DNA from: Lepidostoma basale
Taxonomy: Eukaryota; Arthropoda; Insecta; Trichoptera; Lepidostomatidae
Reading direction: 5' to 3'
DNA: 64,000 nucleotides
Assembly: GCA_022606425.2 (NCBI GenBank)
Contig: JAHDVF020001313.1
Span: 62,001 to 126,000, forward strand
The notes under the pieces are model-generated. The model saw only the letters and a program-made list of their open reading frames with translations. It searched no databases and was not told the DNA's origin. This document shows positions 55,535 to 64,000 of this stretch, in pieces (the stretch's first letter is position 1; every line of letters starts with the position of its first letter). The position numbers and the translations under genes were made by a program.

Positions 55535-55643
55535 TTAATTCATAAAAAATACCATTTCGTATATTTCTTAATAATAATATAATATCTAAATAACGTCTGA
55601 TCACTAAACTTATAAAAAAATATAATATAATAATTGCAACATT

Positions 55644-55694
55644 CTTTATGCCTACCCTTTCGGGGAGACGGCGTGATGGTTAGTTAGTTAGTTA
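55644..55694 (+). mobile_element. 51-bp L-TTAG tail insertion with perfect 8-bp target duplication
   Basis: ctttatgcctaccctttcgg, ggagacggcgtgatgg and TTAG units, bounded by GCAACATT at 55636-55643 and 55695-55702. An extreme 5' truncation that defines the exact 3' end. Confidence 0.93.
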
Positions 55695-55702
55695 GCAACA
55701 TT

Positions 55703-56100
55703 TTATATATTTAATTGTATCATTACGTTTACATCTGTTTTGATCTGACTGTCTATTTATCTGCCACTTAAACCTTTCTACTTACGAATAAATTACTGGA
55801 TTTTCTGAGAGAAATAAATTATCCACAGCATGAAGCAGACAGAAATATTCCTAGGGCACGTCCAGTGAATAATTTCGCTCTGATTGTCCGATTGTCTCTT
55901 CTCGTCTCGTTCACAGAGCACAATTTTATTAGTCTGGGGAAAATTTTAAGTTGCATATGTGTCTGCGAGGGGTTCAATTATCTATTTTCATCCGAACATG
56001 TCTTTCTGTAATATCATTTCTACTTCATTCTGATTGACGCATATATTTATTACAACGTGTAGCAATCCAACCAAAAGTATAACACAATTATTATTTATCG
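55703..56100. other. No gene or classified repeat
   Basis: No gene or classified repeat seen. Confidence 0.3.
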
Positions 56101-56180
56101 ATTACCGGTTTCAGTATCACCGGGTCTTCTTCGATTACAGAATACACAAGTAGTCTGCTTATTGTTCTGAAGAAGGTTGT
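56101..56180 (-). repeat. Penelope-like repeat, family J
   Basis: Minus strand: CGAAGAA-GACCCGGTGATACT-GAAAC-CG-GTA, then atcgataaataat. 3' core intact with cleavage triplet GTA; the 5' box has C-to-G type decay, and the helix II right side is lost. Confidence 0.5.
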
Positions 56181-56569
56181 TTTTTTTTATAAAAGTATAA
56201 TAATAAAATCAGTTTAGCAACATTTAATAGTAATTATGGTATATATGATTCCCGGTAATTTCTTATTATTAATTTTTATACTATACAATTGATTTAGTCC
56301 ATTTTTTTATTTTATTTCGAATTAAAATAAAATTTTCTTGTAATTTTTAGAAGGTACTACTCATATAACATAGTTCACCATCAAGAGTACGATATAAACA
56401 TACTATTTTTTCTGAGATCCATTGTATTGAATTTGACCATAGTTTCGATAAAAATGACACAAAATTTCTAAACACAGTTAACAATAGCAATAAATTAAAC
56501 AAACTTGAAAATTTTTAAATCCTCAAGTCGGTGAAATTGGGTGAAAACATAATTAATATTTTTTGAATG

Positions 56570-56640
56570 TATACTTGTACACGAATACTGGATTTCACCC
56601 ATTGCGGGTTATCAATTCATAATTACTAATCAGATTCCTC
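56570..56640 (+). repeat. Foldback-element outer end, solo
   Basis: gtatacttgtacacgaatac, tggatttcacccattgcggg. The same words flank the foldback element at 58800-58860 and, in reverse, at 49470-49520. Confidence 0.65.
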
Positions 56641-56814
56641 CTTTTACTCCTTTCTCCTTAAATACTTTGTCTACATTTAATCTCCCAAGCTCCCATTCCC
56701 AATCAAATACAAATTAATCATTTATGTATTTCTATAAAAATTGTGTATTTTCAAATGTATGTTTTTTCTAAATTAAAATTTACTTAATCAGTTCTTACTG
56801 TTAAAAAAATTAAT

Positions 56815-56985
56815 TATTAGTACAAATAGCCCAGGTTAATTTTTAAATTTAAATTATTGTATCGAATTTTATCTTTCTTTGTTTAGATTTTAACATATTT
56901 TTACACCTGAAGATGGAGGTATCCTCCGAAACATGTCGAGATTTTTTTTTTAATAATTAGTGGATTAAACAAAATTATTTTCAAT
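56815..56985 (+). repeat. Penelope-like repeat, family C copy 2
   Basis: Full-length partner of 34795-34975; core at 56907-56940. Confidence 0.7.
56907..56940 (+). ncRNA. Hammerhead-like motif, family C
   Basis: CTGAAGA, T, GGAGG-TAT-CCTCC (perfect 5 bp), GAAAC-AT-GTC, GAG. Both conserved boxes and GTC are intact. Helix I beyond the first C-G pair is not evident; the extra T is present. Confidence 0.6.
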
Positions 56986-57634
56986 TTCCTAAGTATATTA
57001 CTATGGAATTGCAAAAAAAGTTGCGTCGATCGAACTTAAAAAAATGAGCTGACGATATAATCCCAGTCAGAGAAAGACGATGGATGAATGGAAAGATGGC
57101 TAGGAAGAAGAAGAATGCAGACTCACCCTGGTAATGGAGACTGTAATAATCATTGAAGCGTCTTAAACAGTTGTACCGGGAATAGAAAAGTGTTGAAAAA
57201 AAAATGCAATGAAAAACTGCTTTTCTTTACAAGCGTGTCGGAGATATAAAAGCAACCGTGTACCATAATTCACTTCAGTCAGTAAATTTGTAAGCGCATC
57301 TAAACAACTTTGTGGTTCTGGATTTTTCAGGGGTCTAAATGGTTGGTTACCATAAATATAATAATTGTATTAGATTTTTGAACACTTTTATTACTCTACA
57401 GAATTAGATAAGATAATATTATACATAAATATTTTATTTTAATACTTTTCTTCTTATTCCTCTCCTCTCGTAAATTTGACATCATCATGACTATTTTTCC
57501 CCTTAATAAACTGGAATGTTGTGCTGCAACTGAACCATTTTCGAAGGTTTTCTATCCAGGATTTTCTACTTCTCCCGTCACCTCGTTTTCCGTTAATTTT
57601 GCCTTAGATAATCAGTTAAATCATTTTGTATTTA

Positions 57635-58440
57635 TCTTCTTCTTTTTTAAATAAATTTCACGATTTGTGCCACGGAAATCATGTCTCATGGGGTTATGAG
57701 ATTCAGCTGTCCCTCCATATTTTAGGTGGTCTTCCAGGTGGACGGTGTCCAGAAGGGATTTTGTAAGGGGCTGTATATGCGAGTCTGTCATTATCCATTC
57801 TGGCTACATGGTCCCTCCAATATATTCTTCTGTTTTCCATATATCTGCGTTACGGACAATAACAAGTAATCGATCTTAAGACGTTCATCTCAGATGTTCT
57901 TAGCATACCCTTGGCTCTTACAGTGTAGGATCGCGTCTCTACAGCATACGTCATGATAGGTCGCACGCATTCATTATAAATACTGACCTTTCTGTCAATA
58001 CGCATGTGCTTGTTCTTCTAGACCAGATTTTTCAGACACCCTGACACAGTAGATGCTTCATTGATTTGTACTTCAGTATAAATACCATTATGGCTGCAGA
58101 TCTCTGCTCCCAAATGTCTGAAGCTCATTACTTGCTCCACAGGTATATCATCAACAGTCAGCTTAATACTTATAGGTTGTCTGGATATTGTGAGACATTT
58201 AGTTTTGTTGACTGATGTAGCCATATTTAGCCTTTGTAAAACTATTATATAATATGTGGATTTTGTACAACATTCTTTGCAAATTATCTTCAAAATCAGC
58301 TATTAACGCGGCATCGTCTGCATAAAAAATGAGGTTCACAGTTATACTGCCCATTTTATAACCCAGTCACAAGCCGACCACCTCTTTTATGATTTCGTCC
58401 ATTATAAGATTGTATTTATCGTTTCTCATAATGTGCCCGA
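57635..58440 (-). mobile_element. L-GAA, long minus-strand piece
   Basis: Minus strand runs from MDEIIKEV-like codons through FYADDAALIADFE (YADD), LNMATSVNKTKCLTISRQPI, EQVMSFRHLGAEICSHNG, RIDRKVSIYNECVRPIMTYA-like, to a gaagataaa tail. Closest to 14835-15360. Several frame changes. Confidence 0.85.
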
Positions 58441-58720
58441 AGTATTTCAGCTTCCTGCGCTTTAAGGTCTCGAAAGTTTATTTTTCTTTCTTCATTTGGT
58501 GCAGTACTTCCTCGTTTGTGACGTCACAATATTTGAAATATTCTACGATATGTATATGCACCTTTTAAAGCATCCAGCTTTTTTGTGATAGCTTTTGTCA
58601 AGGTCCATGTTTCCATACCGTAGAACAAGACGGGTAGCACGTAACACTGAACTATTCACATTTGCAATTCGATTGGTATGTCTCTGTTGCAAAGCACAGG
58701 TTTCATTTTGAAAAGGCTAC
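58440..58720 (-). mobile_element. L-Bov-like segment joined upstream of L-GAA
   Basis: Minus-strand codons KPVLCNRDIPIELQM, YVLPVLFYGMETWTLTKAI, RRKLKYFGHIMRNDKYNL: the connection and end region of a BovB-like LINE. It runs into the RT of L-GAA on the same strand with no gap. Confidence 0.7.
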
Positions 58721-58734
58721 CGTAACATATTTCG

Positions 58735-58795
58735 GCTATTATACAAAATTAATTTTAATATGAGATGATCATCAGGTTTGAGACAATAAAATCTT
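58735..58795 (-). repeat. Possible Penelope-like motif, weak
   Basis: Minus strand: CTGATGA-T at about 58776-58769, then after about 30 nt AGCC-GAAAT-AT-GTT. Boxes are present, but helix II does not pair. Confidence 0.3.
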
Positions 58796-58860
58796 TTTTT
58801 TTTATATGTATACAAATACTTGTAGACAAATACTGGATTTTTACCCATTGCGGGTTAATC

Positions 58861-59184
58861 ATTTTTAAGGATTAATTGTATCTCAATAGAGACGAAGATG
58901 TAAATTTTTTTGGAAACAGAAATCTTAATAGATGGCGCTAGTGTATATTGACCTACAAAAGTAATGTGAAGTTATTTAAAAATAGTAGCATATATACAAG
59001 TTTCAAAAATTTGTCAGACGTGGTGGTCGTAAGAAGGGCGGAATGGGGAATGTTGTTAACATAAAGTGATCGCTTAACCCAACCAATGACAGGTTATAAG
59101 TCCTGTTAACACCTCGACTGTAATTCTGTTTCCAAAAAAATTTACATCTTCGTGTCTATTGAGATACAATTAATCCTTAAAAAT
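58861..59184. mobile_element. Foldback (MITE-like) element, copy 2
   Basis: tttttaaggattaattgtat, ctcaatagagacgaaga and its mirror at 59145-59184; internal arm aacccaaccaatgacaggtt shared with copy 1. The centre differs from copy 1, but aggaacggaatgggga-type words are shared. Confidence 0.85.
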
Positions 59185-59465
59185 AAAATCAATTCTGATT
59201 AAATAGTTTCTGTTTGCACTGTTTGATCATTGTTTTCATTTTATGTGTAAATTAAAGGAACTGTGAAAATTTAACTGAAGTAAAGAAAACTCTATGCTAA
59301 CATCGTGTTGACCGCAATATGAATTGACCTCACAGTAAATTAAAGTGAAAATTATATAATTGAGGGTAATTAAATTAGAGATTGTGGGCTGACGATGGGG
59401 AAATATTTCTATTGATATTACTAAAGCAAGTGTACTTTTATTGCGGTGCGATCAAATCAGAGTAA

Positions 59466-59615
59466 TCTCTAGAAAATAAGAACGGATTATAAATTTTGAA
59501 TTTTAAATTATCGCCACTAGATGTTGATCATCTTTTTTTATATTTTGATATCGATCAACATCTAGTGACGATAATTTAAAATGCAAAATTTATAATCCGT
59601 TCTTATTTTCTAGAG
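59466..59615. repeat. Long near-perfect palindrome (foldback)
   Basis: Arms of about 64 bp: tctctagaaaataagaacgg, attataaattttgaatttta, aattatcgccactagatgtt, gatc, and the mirror, around a loop of about 20 bp. Only a few mismatches. No coding capacity. Confidence 0.88.
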
Positions 59616-59635
59616 ATGACTCGAATAATTATTCG

Positions 59636-60080
59636 CTAACTAACTAACCACCACGCCATCTCCCCGAAGGGGTAGGTAGGAAGAATGGACCGCTACATTG
59701 TTCTATCCTACTTTCATATATCTTTTTATGCGCATACGTCAATTTCTCCGACTCATCACGCGGCCGATATTTAATATTCGATTGATTTAACTGTGCCACC
59801 TTTTCCTCGTTCTTCCTCAATTTTTTCATTTCGTATACATCGTTAATATATAGGTACTTTATTAATTTTTTTTTCCACGTATCCGAATCATCTTATTTTC
59901 TCTTTCATTATTTTGTTCGTAACACTTTCTTTCCCACTGCATTCACATATTATATTTGCATTTGACACTCTATTATTTACTTATTTAATACATCTTCGTC
60001 CAAGAGGTCTCATTTCTACTGCGTTTATTCTACTTTCATTCTTCTTTTGTCAGTCCAATGCTTCACTTCCATAATAAGAC
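59636..60080 (-). mobile_element. L-TTAG 3' part
   Basis: Tail aactaactaaccaccacg, then decayed parallel of 43730-44227 up to cttcacttccataataag. Many indels. Confidence 0.82.
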
Positions 60081-60304
60081 GCCAGATATTTTATTCGTGT
60101 TTCCAGTATGGTGTGAAAAGCAGTTATGCTTATTTATTACTTCAAATTAAAAAGGTATTTTAAAAACGTTAGGTTTTTATGTTTTATTTCATGAACCCCT
60201 TTATGTTAATAATTGCAAGTATAATAATAATAATAATTATTATTATTATTTTGTTGAATCGCTCTTTATCATGACAGCATGAGCCAAATCGATGTAAAGG
60301 ATAT

Positions 60305-60484
60305 TATAGCTATCATAGTGATTCTCGTGACATGTGATAGGTAGTTAATCTATCGCCATTTTTTGTCACGTAAATCCTACACTAAACCAAAGACAGTGTG
60401 ACAATCACACTGCCCTCGCCGAGAATCGAACCCGGAACCTTCGAAGTGGCAGTCAATGCACTTATCACTCAGCCACTCGGTCGT
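60305..60484 (-). mobile_element. SINE-1, copy 5
   Basis: Minus strand head ccgagtggctgagtgataag, B box GGGTTCGATTCTC, then gtgtgattgtcacactgtc. Good A and B boxes. Confidence 0.88.
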
Positions 60485-60723
60485 ATGAATATGATAAAAG
60501 GCAGAATTACAAATAGATGTGTACCTCCTTTGTGTGGCAACCGTTTCTTATATTTTGTCATTTTAGCAACCGGCATTATATTAAAATAATTTATCCCAAC
60601 CTAAGATAATATGGTGATTTTCAAATTTCGAAGAACTGTAATATATGTTACAACATTTCCAATTCTAACATAGGTTCTATATTCAAAATGTCATTTTAGA
60701 AACCGTCATTAAATTAAAATAAC

Positions 60724-61395
60724 TTAACTCATCATCATCAGCCGTCTGACATCCACTGCTGAATGTAGGCCTCGCCCAAAGCACGCCACCGCCCCCTATC
60801 CATTGCCGCTCCCATCCATCCATGTCCAGCAATCCTCTTCAGATCGTCGGTCCAGCGGGCAGGGGGACGTCCAACTCTATTTTACCTGAACTTAATAGAT
60901 GCCTTAAACATTTTCCTGTTTGTAATGTCTATTAATTTAATAAACTGATTTGATTTGATTTGATTTGATGCCTCTACGGAATCCTGTACGCGGTCTCCAC
61001 TCCAGAACTCGTCTTCCCCATCGGCTGTCGGTTCTCCGACAGATATAGCCAGCCCACCGCCACTTCAGTCCGCCTATCTGTAGAACCACCTCAGTCACCT
61101 TGGTTTGTTGTCGAATAACTAGACCTTTTTTCAATGTCCACGTCTCGGTTCCGTACGTCATGACTGGCAAAACGCACTGGTTGAAGACTTTAGTCTTGAG
61201 GCATTGTGGTATTTTGGAAGTGAGAACATGACGTAATTTCCCAAAGGCCGCCCAACCCAACTGAATTCTTCTGTCGGCTTCTTTCTCGAAATTGTTTCGT
61301 CCTAATTGTAACTTAACACAACATTCCAATTCTAACTTAACACAATCAACGTTTCCGGAGGAATAGGCACAGAAGACGGAGAACAACATTGTTAA
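60724..61395 (-). mobile_element. L-GAT LINE with nested insertion
   Basis: Minus strand: ADRRIQLGWAAFGKLRHVLT, IPQCLKTKVFNQCVLPVMTY, GTETWTLKKG, a deletion, LQIGGLKWRWAGYICRRTDS, RRVLEWRPRTGFR, an insertion, then DDLKRIAGHGW-like codons and a gat-repeat tail at 60730. Same family as 31843-32112 but longer. Confidence 0.87.
60880..60971 (+). mobile_element. TTTGA-tailed short insertion, copy 2
   Basis: ttttacctgaacttaatag, acattttcctgtttgtaatg, taaactgatttgatttgatt. ctcta flanks it at 60875-60879 and 60972-60976. Inserted inside L-GAT, whose uninterrupted sequence is seen at 31970-31985. Confidence 0.8.
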
Positions 61396-61499
61396 TTCAT
61401 GTAATGAATGTACAGTAAACAGTCTCTCTAGTACACCTGTATATTTATAAGTCCCGACTAATCACATGTTTTGATCATATTGTATATCTTTTTTCTTCA

Positions 61500-61580
61500 C
61501 ATTCATCGTAGTTACCTTATTTCTACCGCATTTTTCCATCTTTCCTTTATATTCGTCAGTTTTCATTTCCGTACTCGGCG
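61500..61580 (-). mobile_element. L-TTAG fragment, decayed
   Basis: ccttatttctaccgcatttt and ttcatttccgtact recall the EMRSLRR / GSEAWN region in reverse (compare 44140-44215). Confidence 0.4.
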
Positions 61581-61859
61581 GTTAGCAAATAGCTCAATTA
61601 TCGCCGTGTTTTCTTCGGTTGATATTGGTATATGATTGGAAGTAATGACTGTACCATAAGTGTTTCCAGCACCAGCTCTTCAAATTTAAAAAAATTAAAT
61701 TCGTAATTCGTAAATACACATTCGTGTACTCGTATTAGATTTCATATACTCCTGCTAAATGCTGTATTCAAGTATAATAGTTACAACACTCCATATTTCA
61801 CATGATTTAAAATTGAAAAGAATATTCACTTGTGTGTGTAAGTATGGTTAAAATGTTGT

Positions 61860-61925
61860 ATACAAGCAGTGTGATTAGAAAGAGAAGCCGCGGAAGATCA
61901 AGGAAAGCATGGCATGACCAAATTT
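61860..61925 (+). mobile_element. L-TTAG fragment
   Basis: agaagccgcggaagatcaag and gcatggcatgaccaaat match the GRPRKTWHDQI region. Confidence 0.5.
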
Positions 61926-62094
61926 AATTACGTCCATTTTGGGAAAAATAAAATAAAATATTGTATTACGTATGCACTAAAGTACACGTATCATTTACCA
62001 ATTAAAGGCATAATAAAAAAAAAGTATATACAATATTATTATACAATGCGTTTATAATTTGTTGTTGAATTTGTTGTGACTTATACTGTTGATA

Positions 62095-62325
62095 AACTCA
62101 AGCATTGACACTGGAATTTCATAATGACGATTTTGTGTTTATTTTTCTCGACATGTTTCGAAAGTTTTAACTTTCATCATCTGGAGAACGATATAAACTC
62201 TTGTTTATATTTTATTTATTACGAGAGTTTATATCATTCTCCACATGATGAAGGTGTAAAACCTTCGAAATTACTTGTCAAGAAAAATAAACGTTAAAAA
62301 AACAGTGTTTTTTTTACGTAAAAAA
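62095..62325. repeat. Penelope-like inverted pair, family A copy 5
   Basis: Two cores face each other: a near-complete one on the minus strand (62145-62188) and a decayed one on the plus strand (gatgaaggtgtaaaaccttc, gaaattacttgtc at about 62240-62280). The stretch gagtttatatcattctcc mirrors ggagaacgatataaactc. Family tail at about 62303. Confidence 0.8.
62145..62188 (-). ncRNA. Hammerhead ribozyme-like motif, best copy
   Basis: Minus strand: TTCTC, CAGATGA, T, GAAAG-TTAAAA-CTTTC, GAAAC, AT, GTC, GAGAA. All three helices can be drawn: I is TTCTC/GAGAA (5 bp), II is GAAAG/CTTTC (5 bp), III is AC/GT (2 bp), with the cleavage triplet GTC. Departures from the hammerhead consensus are A for T at core position 4 (CAGANGA) and one unpaired T between the core and helix II. 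Copy 54.0 kb has C at position 4, so the ancestor probably had T. Confidence 0.7.
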
Positions 62326-62459
62326 AAACCTGCATTTGAATGAAAATTACACTCAAATTTGATTTCGCATGAAAATATCTATAACATGATTAGATTTTCA
62401 GTGGCCAAAAATATAAGACAAGCACATGGCATGGCATTTTCGAACGTAAATGGGTTATT

Positions 62460-62609
62460 GTCTGTCTCGCAGGCAGCCTCCTCTTGGGCGTTCCGCGCGC
62501 GCGCACCCCGCGGACCGCGCCGAGAGCCGGCAGAGGGTCGGGGCCAGAATGCGCAGGGCCGCCGAGACTGCGCCACGGTCCACAGCCGCCCGCTCTCGCT
62601 CCGCTCCAG
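62460..62609 (+). other. Candidate first exon, CpG-rich
   Basis: A GC- and CpG-rich block (gcgttccgcgcgcgcgcacc, cggcagagggtcgggg) ending in ctccag/gtgagt at 62609/62610, a strong donor. Frames are open on both strands, as expected from composition, so none is called coding. Most likely a noncoding or partly coding first exon of a plus-strand gene beyond the window. Confidence 0.5.
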
Positions 62610-62884
62610 GTGAGTCCAAACATCCAATACTACACCGGTCCTTATCACGCCGTGCATTCATATACCTACCTCCCTTTTCACACAGAATCTCCGGCCCGAC
62701 TCGCGAGCGGCTGCGCAATGAGTGGGCCCCTCTGCGCGCCGGCCTCCTTGTAGTAAATTTGTAAATATCATGTGTGAAATTCATAGTAGAATATAGCGTT
62801 ACTTTTCCGTTACACCGGCTCGTTTCAGCTAATTTGTTGGCCACGAATTCTGGCGCAAATTCCATATTCAATATAAGCGAGCGT

Positions 62885-63011
62885 GTGTGTGTTTAAGCCC
62901 GATGTTGATCTCCGAACACAACTGCGTTTTGTCTCATTTTTCTCTCGAGTACCTACTATGGCGACCGGCCTCTTCTTCCATTTGGCTCAATACCTGAACA
63001 ATTCGAAGTAG
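62885..63011 (+). other. Candidate alternative first exon
   Basis: Follows a tataag word at 62872-62877. It holds ATGGCGACCGGCCTCTTC at 62959, reading MATGLFFHLAQYLNNSK and then TAG, with donor gtag/gtgagt at 63011/63012. It could be a short upstream reading frame or a noncoding exon. Confidence 0.4.
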
Positions 63012-63419
63012 GTGAGTTGAATGCCTGATACAAATAAGATGCTAAGTGCCAATTGTGTGATAATAGGATACAAACGTAAGAGCGCGCACGGACTGCGCTC
63101 AGTTGGATCTCTGTAGCTTTTTATTAAAATACAATTGACAAATTTTAAACGGCCATTTAAAAAAAATATTAAATCTAAGATTCCGATAATTATTTAAATA
63201 ACTAGGTATGTAGTTAATCCGATACCGTCCACAAAACAATAGATAACATTTGACTATGCGTGACGTTGTAAGCTTCTACGCTCCCACGCCTGTATATTTC
63301 TGTTCGGATTCAACCGAAAACATTTTACGTCAACTTGTTATGTTGGAAAGTGCAGTTATAACTGGACGCCATCCCGGCTGGAATGTTGAATGCACTTATT
63401 AATGAGGTTGTGTTCTCAG

Positions 63420-63523
63420 GACCGCGGGGGCAGTTGGATGAACGAGGCCCGAACCGGACCAATGATGGGCGGCCACACCCGAACCGGCTGGACGAGGCCC
63501 GACCCGACTTGAACCGGCCATAG
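63420..63523 (+). other. Candidate internal exon
   Basis: Bounded by tgttctcag/g (acceptor) and ccatag/gtgagt (donor), GC-rich (accgcgggggcagttgg). Its best frame reads RGQLDERGPNRTNDGRPHPN and stops at the TAG before the donor, so it is likely untranslated. aacgaggcccgaaccgg and gacgaggcccgacccga show an internal near-repeat. Confidence 0.45.
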
Positions 63524-64000
63524 GTGAGTGTCAACTCTAACAGTGGATATTACCGCGACATGTGCTCTTCTCTTGCGCGCGCTGTGGGCAGATGTTTTTA
63601 TTTCCGACACCCAAACAGACACATTAGACTTGGCAGGAATAAACAGGCTGGATATAGCCGCGAGCAGGGTGCGCAGTATAAGCGGATTTTACCGGTTTTT
63701 CTGTAAATTCTGTAAAAAAAAATACTGTAAATAAAACCAATAGACACTCGCACTGTTATTTGGATATAAAATTGAAAATATGGATTGAAAAATGAATACC
63801 TGTAGTACATTAACATATTTTTTTAATGTATTGTACAACCATCATTATATTAAAAAAATATTGTTCTCTAAAATTCATCTTAATTTAAAACTTTGTCAAA
63901 AAAATAAACATAATTCGTCAGCTTAAACATTCCCCCGAACATACAGGTAAGATCTGTAGACATTTCTTGTTTTGTTTTTATTATATTTTTTTATTCCTCA
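63524..64000. other. Right end of window, no further feature
   Basis: AT-rich after 63700. Small frames here (63524-63734) lie downstream of the candidate exon in its intron. Confidence 0.3.

Noticed and set aside
55515..55540. Insect telomeric repeat (TTAGG)
   Set aside because: The unit is TTAG, four bases, present only as the tail of L-TTAG copies.
62455..62871. 138-codon minus-strand frame in the CpG-rich block
   Set aside because: Up to five overlapping frames on both strands here reflect GC content; the strong plus-strand donor fits better.

Overview
This is a eukaryotic, almost certainly insect, genomic window. It is AT-rich and carries few genes and many transposon remnants. The evidence for an insect is an intact 340-residue G-protein beta-1 subunit of insect type, a six-exon secreted CUB-domain gene with GT-AG introns and an arthropod-type TATA + TCAGT initiator, and several non-LTR, mariner, pogo, hAT and Penelope-like remnants. 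The order cannot be fixed from the sequence alone.

Genes. (1) Gbeta1, 3207-4229 (+), uninterrupted by introns, followed by about 5 kb free of recognisable transposons that may hold a long 3' UTR. A 164-bp degenerate copy of part of its coding sequence lies 0.8 kb upstream (2389-2552). (2) A CUB-domain secreted protein on the minus strand, coding exons between 25400 and 18273 (379 residues after splicing). (3) At the right end (62.46-63.52 kb) a CpG-rich stretch with two or three short exon-like segments ending in GTGAGT donors. This looks like the 5' end of a plus-strand gene that continues outside the window.

Mobile DNA. The rest is a nested repeat landscape. I use these family names: L-TTAG (non-LTR element whose 3' end is GGCGTGATGG followed by TTAG repeats; about 17 pieces, longest 54070-55534 with an open RT reading frame); L-GAA (RT element with a GAA-repeat tail); L-Bov (BovB/RTE-like carboxy end); L-GAT (tail of GAT or GTAA repeats, carboxy end reading A-Y-[IV]-Q-Q-W-M); one L2/CR1-like end; SINE-1 and SINE-2 (tRNA-derived, with A and B boxes); a cecropia-like mariner (11604-12890); a pogo/Tigger element (10126-10987); hAT fragments (15.4-16.3 and 18.0 kb); foldback elements at 49.1, 58.9 and 59.5 kb; and short 3'-end repeats with TTTGA and ATT tails.

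Main signal. More than a dozen hairpin repeats scattered from 9 to 62 kb share one design: CTGANGA, one extra base, a perfect short stem-loop, GAAAC, a 2-4 nt loop, then GTH. This is the core layout of a minimal type I hammerhead ribozyme. In the best copies (62145-62188, 53989-54032, 19474-19515) the sequences outside the core also pair as helix I. One pair of inverted copies (40571-41051) encloses a decayed GIY-YIG endonuclease end with the LGN-KDK...GIY motifs of Penelope-like elements, which ties the motif to that retroelement class. Penelope-like elements are already known to carry hammerheads. What looks unusual here is the number of sequence-divergent families side by side, the shared extra base before helix II, and the inverted-pair arrangement.
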